Under the pieces are notes generated by a model. It did not search any database. It was not told the origin of the DNA and saw only the letters and a program-made list of their open reading frames with translations. The translations under genes and the position numbers were made by a program. From Harmothoe impar (taxonomy: Eukaryota > Annelida > Polychaeta > Phyllodocida > Polynoidae): DNA of 64,000 nucleotides. Every line of letters starts with the position of its first letter. The first letter of the stretch is position 1. The stretch is taken from assembly GCA_947462335.1 (NCBI GenBank), contig OX381714.1, positions 35,240,025 to 35,304,024 of the forward strand. Reading direction: 5' to 3'. Below, one piece after another: positions 44,958 to 57,412 of this stretch.

Positions 44958-47900
44958 CTATCCGGATTCCGAATTGTCAGTGGGACCGGGTTTAGCCGGC
45001 GCCCCCTCCTCATCGGAGACCGACTCGGCCTCAGCCAGAGTCAGCTGCTGGAGCCAGAGCTCGATTTGAGCCCGGGTCCCATCCCACTCGTGCATCTCAT
45101 GCGCGAAGCAGTCTCTGAACCGACGACGTTCGCGGTCCAGCTTCTCCTCGGCGTTCTTAGTTGCCAACCTCTGCTTTTTCCTTTCGGATTTAGCCGTGAC
45201 CTGTTCAGTCCGAGCGTTCTCACGCTCCTCCTGAACAGCCTCCACTGCCGCTGCCTTTTGGGCAACGACTTCCCTCTGATGGAGATGATGTACCGTATTA
45301 AGGGACAACATCGCCACCTCTTGACTCAGGCCAGCAAGCAACCGGTGAAAGTTGTCCTGCCATTGGTTGAATGCCTCCTGTCCGGCTTCGTACGAAGTGA
45401 AGTCGGCGGGAGGGAACGAAGGAGGGCCCCTTAGTCGCAACACTAAACGCCCCTCTTCCGGAGTCTCTGGAGGGAGATCCGGGGTCTCGGTCGGCTTCAG
45501 CTTTTGTTTCACTGAAGGATCCCCCCGTGTTGGTGTTCGGATCCTCCGGAACAGACCGAGGTGGCCTGCCCTGGGGGCCCGTCTTCCAATCCGTCTTGTG
45601 CGAAGTGAATGCCGGCCCTTGATAGCCCGGATCCGCCTTCTCCATAACGGATTGTCTCTCATCCGTTTTCGGTCTTTTAGGATCGGTCTGCTCCGAGGAC
45701 TGGTTTTGTCTCTTCGGAGCGCGCCGTACCTTTCTCGTACTGGTTCGTTTCTGGTACTCCTCGAATTCCTCGAAGAGTTCCCCGTCCGGAACCCAGATGT
45801 AGTTGCCGTCCGGGTTTACTTTGTAGAAAACCCGGACCTTTCCCTTCTCGTTAGTGCCAAAATCCACTTCGAGGTTCTCATTTTTGCCTACTACTCCGAA
45901 ATGGGAGTAGACCTCTGCATGGGCGAGCTGGATGCGTTCCGCCGCCGTCTCCAGGGCCAAGCCGTGCTTCTTAGCAAGGTGTCGGATGATGTCTGCTCTA
46001 GTGTAGAACAGGCCACCCTCGGGACAACCCTTGCTTCCTCTCGCACCCACACTCAGGCAGTCATACCGCATGTAATGACGTACGTGGTGACGGGTGATAT
46101 GCCTCGCGTACCGGACCTTGGTAGGCCAAGTTCGGGGCGCTTCCAGCGTCTCGTCAACGTTCTGACAAGGCTCAAAGGGGCACTTGCTAAATGGATGCCA
46201 CCTAGCCATTGCCCATGCCAGTTTTGTTTTCTGGAGATGCGAATGGTATTTGGTACTACCAGTTCGGACCTTCTCCAACAACTCAAAGTGGTACAGCTGT
46301 ACCTACTTGTCGAGGGGATCCGTCTTAATCCACTCCTCATCGTCGGAGAGACCGTCAGGACCCACTTCTTCCGGATGGTGTGAGGACCGCTTATCCTTGA
46401 TGCAGTCCGTCACACACATTGGTTTAAAGTATTTAAACCCACTAGCGGCATTGGCTCGGAGTGCTGTCCGGACCAGTACCTGAAGTTCGTCATCCGGGAT
46501 TGTATTTTCATCCAATCCCTTCAGAACAGCTTCCAACTCCTCCGGGGATTGACCCGCTTCCAGAGATGTTACTCTAATGGTCTCCCGCAGGTATAAGTGC
46601 CTACGGTTGGCCCTCTCCTGACGACTAGTATCCGCACTCCTAGTCGCTGCTGAGGTCTGTTGGACTATTTCATCCTCCAGAGTGGCATCCAGAATCGACT
46701 CTTTAGTCTTCTGTTCTAGACCCCGAACCAGCTTCATTGCTGGCGTCAGGCGCCGATTCTTCTCCCTCCTGTTATGTACGACTTTGAACTCCGATGTGGT
46801 TTGCATATCGGATTCCAAAGCCGCGATAACTTCGGGACGTCCCTCCGACTCAGCAACTAAGCGAGCTGTACTAGCCGTGTTGCTGAGGTTGTCCATGGCC
46901 GCCGTTAAGCGGTCCGGGAACCAGGCCGGGAATCTGGCAGACAGACTGTCCAGCCCCCGGAAGGTTCGCATTTGTACTAAGTCGAATGACCTAATCTCCG
47001 TTTTGCTCATCTGCTCGATGATGGCCCCTCTTAGGATGGATGGGACGTCGGAGTCTTCCTTGTCCCATGCATCATGCTGGTACGGAGCGAGGATGTGAAC
47101 CCCCGCCCCAGAAGAACCACCACCCGCGGCTTGGTCCAGCTTTCCGGCTTCATCCGAAGTATCCATATTGGATGGCTCCAGAGTAGGCTCGGTGGGATGG
47201 AGAGGTGGATCCACTCGGATGGGTACCTCTCGTTGCGGCTCCAGTAGAGCCGGGTGCTTGAAGGTGATGTTAGACAACACCGACTGTATGGTCCGGACCG
47301 TATGGGCCGCGGATGAAGCATCCATGGCCTCCTCGGTCCGGGGTTCCTGGGGAGGAACTGTCGTTTTCGGACGACCTCCCCCATGTCCGGCCCCACCAGC
47401 CATCGCAGCGGCTGTAGCAGCTACTGCAGAGCTGTTGTCCAACCCTCGCGAGAAGGACAACACATCAGTGGTCGGAGCCGGAGCAGCTGAAGTCTCAGCC
47501 GTCTTTACACCATCCTTCACCTTGCTAGGGATCGGGATGTTGGACTTAGTGGAGCTCGGAGTCTTGACAGCTGGAGTGCTGCCGGACGTCTGCCCCTTCC
47601 TCGGCTGGTCCTTAGCGGCGGGCTTCGGATCAGCTTTCTTCTGATCCTTCGGCACCTTAGTAGTGGTAGCCTTGGGATCGATCTTCTTCGGATCCTTTGG
47701 TGCCGTCGCAGTGACAGCCTTAGAATCGGTCTTCTTAGTACTCGCAGTACTACCCTTCTTCGTATCGGGCTTGCTAGGCTCGACCTTTCCCGGTGGCTTC
47801 TTCCCAACACTCGCGTGCTTGAGCGCCTTGGTGCTAACCCTAGTATCGGACGACTTGGACCGATCTCGGGTAGCACCCTTACCACCGCGCGTCCTCGGAC

Positions 47901-48297
47901 GTGCAGTGTCTGACTCACTGCCACTCTCCATAGACAGTTTACGAGCTACTGTCTTCTGGAGGTTCGGTGAGATACTCAAACTGCACATCCGGGAGGGACG
48001 TACAGCAGTCTCAGAGGGTCCCGGCACTACTTCGGAGTAGGCGATTCCCCGCAACAGTTCGGAGTCCTCACTGCCGTCAGGCGACGAAGACTTCCGAATC
48101 GGAGACACGGCCGGATCCACAGATAGTTCCGCCAGCGTCTGACTCAGCTCATCACCACTCGGGTTCTGAGAATCCATAAGCTCCTCGGTGGCGGATGCCA
48201 CCTCGGAGTCTCCGGTGAGTTCGGACTGACGGAGCTGCTGCTCGGCCATCCTCACTTCTGCGGTGTCTTTCGACTGGGAGTTTGACGGGGAAACCAC
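44958..48297 (-). pseudogene. element 2 ORF3 (broken homologue of element 1 ORF3)
   Basis: Third gene after pol, about 1.1 thousand codons long. Three open pieces: 48297-46303, 46281-45298 in the same frame after a TAG at 46303-46305, and 45662-44958 in a shifted frame. N-terminal half: Ser/Lys/Pro-rich with many KKTD-type repeats, probably disordered. Just before the TAG is DGLSDDEEW, the counterpart of DGSDDEDW in element 1. After it comes CPFEPC...x21...HITRHH (C-x4-C-x21-H-x4-H, identical spacing), then C-x10-C...HLAKKH. The C-terminal piece is a Glu/Arg/Gln-rich coiled coil. The match in motif order and spacing over otherwise unlike sequence shows an ancient shared gene. No membrane segment; not an envelope. 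Confidence 0.8.
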
Positions 48298-48478
48298 AAG
48301 TTCCCCGCCGCCCTCTTTTGTCTCAGACGAACCAGAAAAGAGTACTCACTGCTCACAACTCTTTTACAGACTTTTCTCCTCTTCTAACTGTTCAAATCAC
48401 CGACTTCACCGCTGCCGACCGACACCACGATTGACTTGGGAGAGCCCAAAATCAATATGGCAGTTCCCTCGCTTTTGT

Positions 48479-48518
48479 TTTTAAAACAAAGTGCATGCGC
48501 AGCGTCTCGCGTGATTGG
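48479..48518 (-). promoter_or_regulatory. element 2 internal promoter for ORF3 (candidate)
   Basis: Toward ORF3 on the minus strand: CCAAT (48514-48518), an NRF1-like GCGCATGCAC (48491-48500) and a TTTTAAAA box (about 48479-48486), ~180 bases before the ORF3 start. Same place as the element 1 boxes, but a different box set. Confidence 0.4.
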
Positions 48519-48833
48519 ACATGATCCCGTTACCCGGTGTGACCCAATTACAGTTTAATCAGGTCACGACCTTTCCCGCCCGCAGCTCGGGCTCGAGGGA
48601 TCTCACTGCTACGTGGGCGGCTCACAAAAGTCAAAATATACTTCGAATAAAGAGCTCATCAGGAGTATTAGTGGATATTTATGGGAAAACGAAGATTACC
48701 CCACCGGATTATCCGTCCACCACCCTCGGGGAGCACTCTTACATTCTTTTCTATTGACTCTGAGCGCCCCTGTCGGTAACACACATATAACATATAGAAC
48801 AACACAGGACACCACACTCGTTGTGTAAACAAG

Positions 48834-51800
48834 CTAGGTTACAGCCCCTCTAGCCACCAGCCTTGGGCTTCGCCGAACGGGTTTACCGCCCGCCTCTCGT
48901 AGCCTGGCCGAAGGACACTCGTTCTGAACTAAAACTCCAGCCTTGATTTTAGTTTTCCATGCCCTTCTTCCTTCGCCTGCCGAGACTTTCTTTTTCACGG
49001 TCTTCCGAAGCTTCTTTCGTACCACCCTTTTAGGGGGATCCACCGACACTCCTTCCAAAGGTACAAATTTAGCCTCCGAATTTTCATTCTCCACCTCCGT
49101 TTCCGGGGTGAGCTCCCTTCCAGCCCAAGCATGCAACCGAGCCACATGGCTCGTCCGGATGCGCCCTGCTTCGGACTGAATCAACACAGTCGTTTGACTG
49201 ATGCATTTAACCACGGTATGTGGTCCATCCCAGTTATTTGCCAGTTTGACGTTGCAAAGCGGCTCATGTAGGCGGATCACTCTATCCCCCACTACGAACC
49301 GTCGCAACTTCAATCCCGTGTCATAACCCACCTTCTGCCAATTAGCAGCTTTGAGCAAATGAGCCCTAACTGTTTCATAGGCAAATTTGAACCTCTCTCG
49401 TAGAGATTCCACAAACAGCACTGTACACGGTGCTTCCGGACTGATCCCTACCACTCCGAATACCAAACCCGCCGGCATGATCAAGTCCTCTCCGAACACC
49501 AGGAGGTTCGGAGTGCAATTCGTCGAAGTGTGGACCGTATTATTATACGCATGCACCACAAATTCGCACTGATCGTCCCAATCATCCATATGGGAGTTCA
49601 CTAATGGCTTCAAAACCTGGATCAAGGTCCGATTGAAACGCTCCACCTGCCCGTCGGACTGTGGTCGGTACGGATTAGTCCGAGTTTTGCATATAGCCAA
49701 CTGATGGCACATAGCAGCCCATAATTTTGACTCAAATTCTCTCCCTTGATCGCTATGTAACATCAAGGGAGCCCCCAGATGGAGGATCCACCCTTTTACC
49801 AATGTAACCGCACAAGTAGCAGCAGTATGATCCTCGAGTGGGTACACTCGGGTGTATTTCGTATAGTAGTCCGAGACCACCATCATACACGTATTACCTT
49901 TAGGAGTGGGTTTCACTCCACTGATAATATCCACGGCTATTCGAGCAAACCTCACCCCAAATAGCTCTTGTTGCAGTGGCAATTTTCCCAGTCCAGGACC
50001 AGGTTTGCCTAAACAACAGGCCGGACATGTCTGGATCCACCTTAAAAGGTCGCCGGACATTCCGGGCCAATAATATCTTCTACTCAGCCGTTCCAAAGAG
50101 CGTTTCTTTCCGAAATGCCCACTAGTGGAATGGCCGTGGCAGTAGTACAGGATGTCTTTCCTCATAGCAGCAGGGATCACCATTTGTAATACCCTCCGCT
50201 TCCCGGGACAAGACTTCCACCTGCACAACAACGAATCCCGAACCTCCAGTTCATGGAACTGAGCCAGGAAACGTCGCATTTCACGGTTTTCCAGTGATAT
50301 TTCAGGTCTCACTGGACAGACCCCAGTAGGGACAAGCTCCCTCAGTCGTGCTATGGTAGGATCGGCTATCTGGTACGTCCTTATAGTGTCGGTGGACCAA
50401 TCCAACAGGTTTTGCAACAACCCATCATAAGGCAAACGCACACTCGCTACCACAGCATTGTGAGCACCACAATCCCCACACTCCGGACGCACACAACGGC
50501 GTACCGGACGTCAACTCAGACAGTCAGCATTAATATGCTTTATGCCCGCTCGGTGCTGGATATGAGAGTTCTCCAGTCCGAACTCGCTGAGGTGGTTCAA
50601 CCACCGACCAATCATCCCCTCCGCGTCCTTAAAATTAAGGAGCCACCTCAAGGCCGAATGATCAGTTCGGAGTGTGAAATTCCCTCCATATAAGAAGTGC
50701 CGAAACCTCTTCGTGTACACCACTACTGCGAGCAGCTCTCGCTTGGTAGTACAATAATTTCTCTGTGCCTTGTTCATACTGTTACTAGCAAACGCCAGCG
50801 GGACCTCTATTCCGTCCTGGATTTGGGACAATGCGGCCCCGATGCTCTCATTGCTCGCATCAGTGTCAAGGATGAAATGCCCCTTCTCCGTAGGGTATCT
50901 CAGCACCGGGGTGGTTCGGAACAATGCCTTAATCTCTTTGAAGGCTTCATTCTGCTCCATCCCCCATGGGAAGGGTTCTTTTTTCCTCTTCGGAGTCCAA
51001 TGGCTCAACCTTTGCAATGGCTGAGACACCCTAGAGAATCCGGGGATAAAGTCCCTGTAATAGGAACAGAACCCTAAAAAGGATCTGATATCCTTTGGTC
51101 CTTTCGGAACTTCCCAAGTCTCCACAGTCTCCAATTTAGCCGGATCAGCCTGCACACCCTCGGTGGAGATGATCCGGCCCAAATAGACCATGGACTTCCG
51201 AAAAAGTTCACATTTCTTCGGCTTTAATGTCAAGCCATTGGACCGAATTCGCTCCAATACCTCTCCGAGGTTCAATGCACACTCTTCAAACGTCTTGCCG
51301 AAAACAATGACATCATCCAAGTATACCAAGCACTTCCGCCACAACAGATCACTCAACAGAGTTTCCATCATAGCCTCAAAAGTGGCCGGGGCGTTGCACA
51401 ACCCGAAGGGCATCAGCTCAAACTGATACAGTCCAATGTGACTTGTAAAAGCCGTTTTCTCTTTATCCTCCTCCTTCATCCCGATCTGCCAATATCCGGA
51501 CTGCAAATCAAGGGTGCAGAACCATTGGTTCCCACCCAAAGAGTCCAGAGTCTCATCAATCCGGGGTAGAGGATATGCATTCTTCTTGGTTACCCCATTC
51601 AGGCGCCTATAATCGATACAAAATCGGATAGATCCGTCCTTTTTAGTAACCATCTGGACCTGACTGGACCAGGGGCTAGTGCTAGGCACGATCACCTTCT
51701 GTTCCAGCATAGTCTTCACTTGTTCCTCAACAACTCCTTTCTTACCCAACGGCAAGTGTCGGTAAGGCATTTTGAACGGCTGTGCATCTCCCGTATTGAT

Positions 51801-53009
51801 AGAATGCAATACTTTGTCGGTTCGGCCCAAAGGCTCCCCCTCCACCTGCCATGCATCCTGATACTTCACTACCAGCCTCCTCAGGGAGTCGAGATCCCTC
51901 CGATCCGTCAGATCCGTTTCGGAGATCATTTTCTCGAGTCCCGCACTCAAAGCGGTCGGAGAAGGGTCACCCTTCATGCTCACCTGCCCAGCAGGCATCA
52001 CTGCCTCACTGGTGAACACCTTCCCCAGTACTGTATCTTTCTTTAGATACTTCGGTTCCAACCCGGGGTTAGAAACCGGCACCACGGTCCAACCACCATC
52101 ACCCACCAGGGTGTCCATGCCTGTCAAACCGATACTACTCAACATGGCCACATCCGGCTCCACAACTGCCTCTTCCTCTCTCCTAAGCCCCTTGCTTCGG
52201 ACCAGCACGTCACACGTCTGTCCGGGAGGAATCTTTACAGTTTGGACCACCGTTGCCACTGTTGACACTTGTCGGAGCACACATTGCTCCACCGCACGGT
52301 ACGGGTGCTCTATCAGGAGTACCCCTGTACCAGGATTCAGGACCGCGTCATACAACGCCGAAAAGTCCAATCCTAGTATACCGTCGTCTGCAATATCCGC
52401 AATGGTGGGAGAAGCCACATACTCCTTCCCCCCAATTCGGAGCGGTATGAACGCGCGCCCATACGTCTGCATACTCGACCCATTGGCTGAACAGGCGTTT
52501 ACCCTCGTTTTGAAGTTATCACGACTGTCCGGCATAAGAGCATAGAAGTTAGAGGAGATAAAGGAGTGGCTAGCTCCCGTATCTACTAAAAATTAGCCCG
52601 CTCTACCGGCCACAGTAACAGACACATACCACCGCCTCCCCCCCAGCGGAGACGGGTTTACAGTGAAGCGTTTAAAATCCTTCGGAGCAGCCAAATCAAG
52701 GCCATGTTTCTTCAAATGGTCGAAACATGGATGATCCGGGGAAAGCTGGGTACTCCCTACCCACACGGTGTCTGTGACAGCCGCAACTTCCTCGTTCCTA
52801 TCCGTAATGGGCCTCCCTGCCTCATTGCCGGGCAACTGTTGGACTGGAATGTTAACCAGGCCGGCATCCGAGCCCCTCAAGCTCGAAGCCACCCCTGATT
52901 CCCTTCCTGCCTTCGGAATTTCACTAGGCTCTACCTCTCTGGTATGTTGGCGTACTTCATCTCCAGGGGTCGTCCGCTCGCCTTCTCGGACTACCCCCTC
53001 TAGTTTCCC
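48834..53009 (-). pseudogene. pol: element 2 pol (two internal stops)
   Basis: Protease, RT, RNase H and integrase in one frame, -1 to gag, interrupted by TAA at 52593-52595 just before the protease DTGAS and by TGA at 50511-50513 between RNase H and integrase. Seen: FLVDTGASHS; RT FCTLDLQSGYWQIGM, LCNAPATFEAMME and YLDDVIVFG; RNase H DTDASNESIGAALS and TDHSALRWLL; integrase HHCC finger, AVDIISG, SDQGREFE and QSDGQVERFNRTL; a WDGPHTV module; a basic tail ending RRSPRLVARG. Clearly homologous to element 1 pol, but its tail lacks the two RGRPRK AT-hooks. The second stop lies at a CpG-type position. Confidence 0.92.
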
Positions 53010-55681
53010 TCCTTTCCGGGAACTTTCGGACTCGGAGCTGTACACTCCGCAGCAAAGTGACCGATCTCCAGGCACCTATAGCACTTGGCGGTCCTCCGAT
53101 TGATCTTCCTCCTGTTAGGCTGTGTAGCCCCCTGAATGGAAGTCGTCATCTTCTCAAACAGCGCTGTGAAAAACGGTGCGTCCATTATCGGAGCTTTCGG
53201 ATCCGATGACTCCTTCTTCGGAGGGGGGTTTCCACCCCCTTCCGGCTTCTTATTCTTTCACGGTGGTTTAGAGGAATTCCCATTCCTCTTAAACTGAGCC
53301 GCCGAAGCTATCGCCCCCTCCTCCTCACTGCCCGAACCATCAGACTGTTCCGGAGAACATTCTATAATGGCAGAGGCCCGGGTAGGCATCCGGTCCCCCA
53401 ACAGTGACTTTTTGAGAGCATGTATCTCAATGGCCTTAAAAAGGTCATCTAAAGACGTATCTGCTCTCCACGTATCATACACCGTTTGTTGTATTTCTGG
53501 ATCTCTCAGTCCAGCGACGAACTGAGAGAACAATTCCTTAGAAAATAAGGCATCATGGATTCCTGAAGCAGGATGTACCTTCTTCAGGAGTCTCATCAGT
53601 GCAAGTCCGAAAACCCTCGGGGCTTCGTTCTTGCCTTGCACTCGCTTCTTAAAAGCGACCATCGGATCAATCCGAGCGGAGTCTCCGTACAAGATAGTTC
53701 CGATCTCCACTAGCTGTTTGAAAGTGCCGCGGGGTCCGCATTCATCTTTCCACTGCTCAACTGCCATCAGGCCATCTCCTAGGCGCAATCCCTTACAGAT
53801 GTACGGGATTGCATCTTGTTGATCCCACCCACTGAGGTTGATATCCTCAACGGTGGCTCCCAACCATTCTTCCCAAGAGTTTTTCTGCCAGTAGGGAAAA
53901 GGCTCGCTAGCTATACGTCTAGCAGCGTTGGACGACCCCCTAATTTTAGAGGTTATCGCCAGGCATTTAGAAATGGAAGCCGAAGCGTCCTTTTCTGCAC
54001 CCACATTGTGCAATCCGATCCCAGCAATTGCGGGGTTCGTATCGTACAATTCTTGCAATTCTGTACTCAGAATTGATCTTCTCGGAGCTTTCTTAGGACT
54101 CTTTGTCCCAGGAATTGCCCCCGGAGTAGCCCCCATCGCAGGTAAGCTATTCTGTCTGTCCAGGTAGGCCTGGTAGGTACCATACGACACCAAATCTGTA
54201 GTGGGGTCCACACCTTGACTGAACCACCAATTTTTCTCCAGATCAGTCATGTACTGGCACTGCTGGGCCAGAGCAAGCAACCGCTGATGCTCCGACTTTT
54301 CTCTTTCCAACTCCTTGGCCTGTTTCTCAGCTTCCTCTTCCTGCTGAGCTTTCTCCAGTTTAGCTTTCGCAGCTTCACCGGCCGCTCGGAGCCCTCCTTT
54401 TCGAGCTCTCAGAACCGCCGCCTCCTGCTCCGCTAATTCTTCGGCGAGGGCTGCATTCTCCCTCATGCGTTTCTGCTGTTGTTCCAGAGCAGCCTGCTGT
54501 TGGCGATACACATCTCGCCTTTCCAATTCCAAGTTTTTCTGTTCATGGAACAGTATATTCGCTTGGCATTCTCGCCATTGCGACAAACTCGAGGGAGTTA
54601 GGTCGGTCTTGGCCGCCTTCTCTTGTTCGGCTGCTTTCTTCAAGCGTTCCGAATCTAGTTGTTGCTCGTCCAGTTTCAACTGGGATCGCGGACTCCGGAC
54701 CAATTCCGACAACGACCTTCCCCTACCCGCCGGGTTTACACCTGTCGGAGCTGAAAAGACCTGCTTCGGAATCGGACGGATACCACTGATACCCACCCTT
54801 GGTGAGTAATCACTCGCCCTACCTCTACCTCTTGCCCGGCCCACTTTGAGCGGACGACCTGGCGTTGAAGTGGACAAGGCAGCTTCTATGGTTAACCCAC
54901 GTCCCATAGGCAGATTCGGGGTGTCCGTAAAACTCATGTAATGAGGAGCTTTCGGACTACCATTATCAGCGGAAGCGTATGAGGTACTGCTGTCCTGCAT
55001 ACTATCCCGAGTCTCTGATAAAAACTGCTGTAAAGCATTTCTTTTTGCTTTCAGAATGTCACACTCAGTAACCAGAGTCCGACGAACCTCCCGTAGGTCT
55101 TCCGTGTCCCGAACAAGTTCGGATCGGGCCCCTTCTGCTTCCGATATTACGGCATCTCGGGCCGCGCAAATCTGGTTGAGCTCCATGTTTGCTTGGGCAA
55201 ACTCGGAACGGACCCCCTGCAGATCAGCTTGTTTCTGATTGAACTCCAAACGGACCATGCTAAGGGCTTGCACCAGCTTCTCGTTCTCCTCTAACAAGGT
55301 TGACATCCTTGCATCTTTTTCCTTGATTTTGGAAGCCCTGTGTGTGACTGCACCTTCCAATGCAATCAGACTGCTTTTCCATTCATTTGACTGTTTCTGA
55401 ATGGTCAACAACTCCATTTGAGCCATTTGCACACGTTCCTGTACCCTGGCCTCTCGCATATCGTCGAAACGACGCTCCTCCGAAAGAGCAAACCTCCGAG
55501 GGGTCGGAGCGGCTGCTCTTGACCCACCGATGTTGAACATCGACAGGTTCATTTCCTCTAATGAACGACTCATTACTACGGGACCTCCGGATCCCATTGA
55601 TGCGCCTGTTCCAGATGGAACATTCGCACTCCTGCTGGGGGTATCTGCCTCATCTGGGGCACATAACCCCTCCGATGACAA
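53000..55681 (-). pseudogene. gag: element 2 gag (one internal stop)
   Basis: About 890 codons, with TGA at 53258-53260 separating the main part from the zinc-knuckle tail. Seen: two long coiled coils (about residues 80-225 and 340-470, the second very rich in Ala/Glu/Gln/Lys), an RGRGR-containing linker, a capsid-like helical region (about 540-770), then after the stop a zinc knuckle CYRCLEIGHFAAEC (C-x2-C-x4-H-x4-C). Gag ends at TAG 53000-53002 right after GGGAAAC. The leader is about 90 bases. The extra coiled coils make it longer than the element 1 gag. Confidence 0.88.
53003..53009 (-). promoter_or_regulatory. element 2 gag-pol -1 frameshift heptamer
   Basis: G GGA AAC, a canonical X XXY YYZ slippery site, directly before the gag TAG; the -1 frame continues GKLEG into pol. 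Confidence 0.75.
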
Positions 55682-55772
55682 GGCTAGTGCCTCATCGGGA
55701 GACCTCGCTGCTCCGTCCAGAGCACGAGGTCTGTGCTACTGCACAGGCTAACCTGCGTTTCACTCAGAACTG

Positions 55773-55784
55773 GTCACGGCACCA
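55773..55784 (-). other. element 2 primer binding site, tRNA-His type
   Basis: TGGTGCCGTGAC, one base from the 5' LTR, identical to element 1. Confidence 0.8.
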
Positions 55785-55785
55785 G

Positions 55786-56224
55786 TGTAATAAACGATAC
55801 TTTGTGTCTCTATGATATTGGTAGAGTATCAATTAAAGAACAAAGTCAACACAGTTCGGATCAAGTGTTACAGGTTGCGAATCAATAGGTTTATTCAATA
55901 ACCTAGAGAGGCAGTATCTATGTGTGCGAACTCCCTATAGAGTTTGGAACGGGTCAGTAGGCTAATCAGCCGCAATGATCACGGGGTCTCCTCACCAGCG
56001 TGGCTCAGAGTAACCGACGAGTACCGTCAGATGCTGGGTATATATAGGCAGCCAGCCTGCGCGCGCACACGCAGACCGGAAGCCTATAGCGACCTCTGTC
56101 CATACCCAAAGCCCGAGGCAGGTGTCGCCACCTACCTTCGGACTGAAGGGTTCGGACTGAGTTCGCAACACAGCATCCAACAGCACTCGTCATATAACAA
56201 ACCCGTATAACCCTAGCCCCTACA
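55786..56224 (-). repeat. element 2, 5' LTR (439 bp)
   Basis: On the minus strand: TATA box CCTATATATACCC (near 56040-56050) and AATAAA (near 55892) upstream of the LTR end. Confidence 0.93.
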
Positions 56225-56680
56225 TTAGGAAAGGGTAATTGCTAATAATCCCTATATTACTACAGTGAGGTCAACTCCCTTTCATAACATATCTAGGATC
56301 GTCAGGAGATCCACCAATGGCGGTAGCCTATAGATTTGGGGGGAGGGGGGAGAGGTCCCAATGTTGCGTGTATTTTAAGAAATGGCCATATCACATGTAC
56401 ATAAATTATGTGCCTTAATAATTCTCATGCCCCATGTCGATTTTAAAGGTATACACCAGGGTCTACACATTAAGGTTTTGATTACAAAATGTTGGCCAAT
56501 TTATTGTCTGTGTTGCAAAATATAGAAATAGAAATAGCATTACTCTAATTTTGTGTTTGTTCTCTATATCAGGCATGGCTCTTTGGTTTCACCTATGACT
56601 ACTCATTTTCATGGATTGATTTTGTTAATTATAATCTCATTTAGCATTTAGTCATAGGTACTGTACATAGGGACATAGGT
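56225..56680. other. intronic DNA, no gene seen
   Basis: Contains a G-run near 56338-56350; nothing else recognised. Confidence 0.35.
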
Positions 56681-56960
56681 TAGTTAAGCCTATCGTCCAC
56701 CAAGCTCTGTCAATTCTGAGGCCGGCAGAAACTTGGGTGGACCTTCTAAAGGGGGGCTCTGTCAGCCGATACAGTGAAAACAAGTTAAATCGGCCGACTA
56801 TACCCACCGATTTACAACAGCCAACTAAATCAAATATATTTGATATTGTAGGAGGAAAGTAGGCCAACTTAGCTTCAACTTAAAATGCTTAGTGTAAGGG
56901 AAATGGTTACCACCCCCTTCTGTTCACCTAACTGACCCAGTAACGTACGGCGTGGTCAGA

Positions 56961-56993
56961 TTGAGGGTCGTTGGTTCGAGTCCCGCTTTCTCC
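56961..56993 (+). repeat. partial tRNA-Lys-like segment (T-arm only)
   Basis: gagggtcgttggttcgagtc and the following acceptor-like end match the copy at 57340-57412; the D-arm half is deleted. Confidence 0.55.
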
Positions 56994-57339
56994 AGATGAT
57001 TCTTCCGCGACTGTTACACTGGTGGGGAAAGCGAGCGCACTCGCTAGTATGGTTGACTTAGACAGTTGGAGCATTCCAACTTGCTGGGCATTGGCCACCT
57101 GCTGGTGGTTGGTAGTTGGAGGAGCAGGTAGTAAAGAGTTGGTCCCCAGTATGGGCAGTTGCAGTTCAGCATGGAGTCCAGTCAACGAATTGGCTTGATC
57201 AGTTCGGCGCTGTGAGCTTCTATCATTGTCCTGCAGGGACATGATAGAAACTGGGAGAGCTGTGTAAGGGAAGTGGTTACCACCCCCTTCCACGCACCGA
57301 ACCGACCCAGTAATATACGGCGTGGACAGATTGTTAGAC

Positions 57340-57412
57340 TTGGAAGTAGCTCAGTTGGTAGAGCAGCAGGTTACTTGATCTGAGGGTCGTGGGTTCGAGT
57401 CCCGCTTTCTCC
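57340..57412 (+). repeat. tRNA-Lys-like sequence (SINE-type head or pseudogene)
   Basis: A box TAGCTCAGTTGGTAGAGC and B box GGGTTCGAGTCC are both intact, the D- and T-arms pair, and the GGGTCGTGGGTTCGA stretch is that of tRNA-Lys. The anticodon loop is one base short and two acceptor pairs fail, so it is unlikely to be a working tRNA. It may still bind TFIIIC. Confidence 0.6.

Larger units (their letters stand above)
43633..56224 (-). mobile_element. LTR retrotransposon 2 (Ty3/Gypsy), decayed
   Basis: A 12.6-kb relative of element 1 on the same strand with the same layout: LTR, tRNA-His primer site, gag, pol, ORF3, polypurine tract, LTR. The LTRs are 443 and 439 bp and differ by five substitutions and one 4-bp indel, so it is older than element 1. 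Flanks are TAAG and TTAG, perhaps a mutated 4-bp target duplication. Stops interrupt gag (53258), protease (52593), RNase H-integrase (50511) and ORF3 (46303), and a frameshift breaks ORF3 near 45.3-45.6 kb; it cannot make its proteins. Confidence 0.93.

Noticed and set aside
57340..57412. Functional tRNA-Lys gene
   Set aside because: Short anticodon loop and mismatched acceptor stem, plus repetition inside a TIR element, suggest a tRNA-derived repeat.
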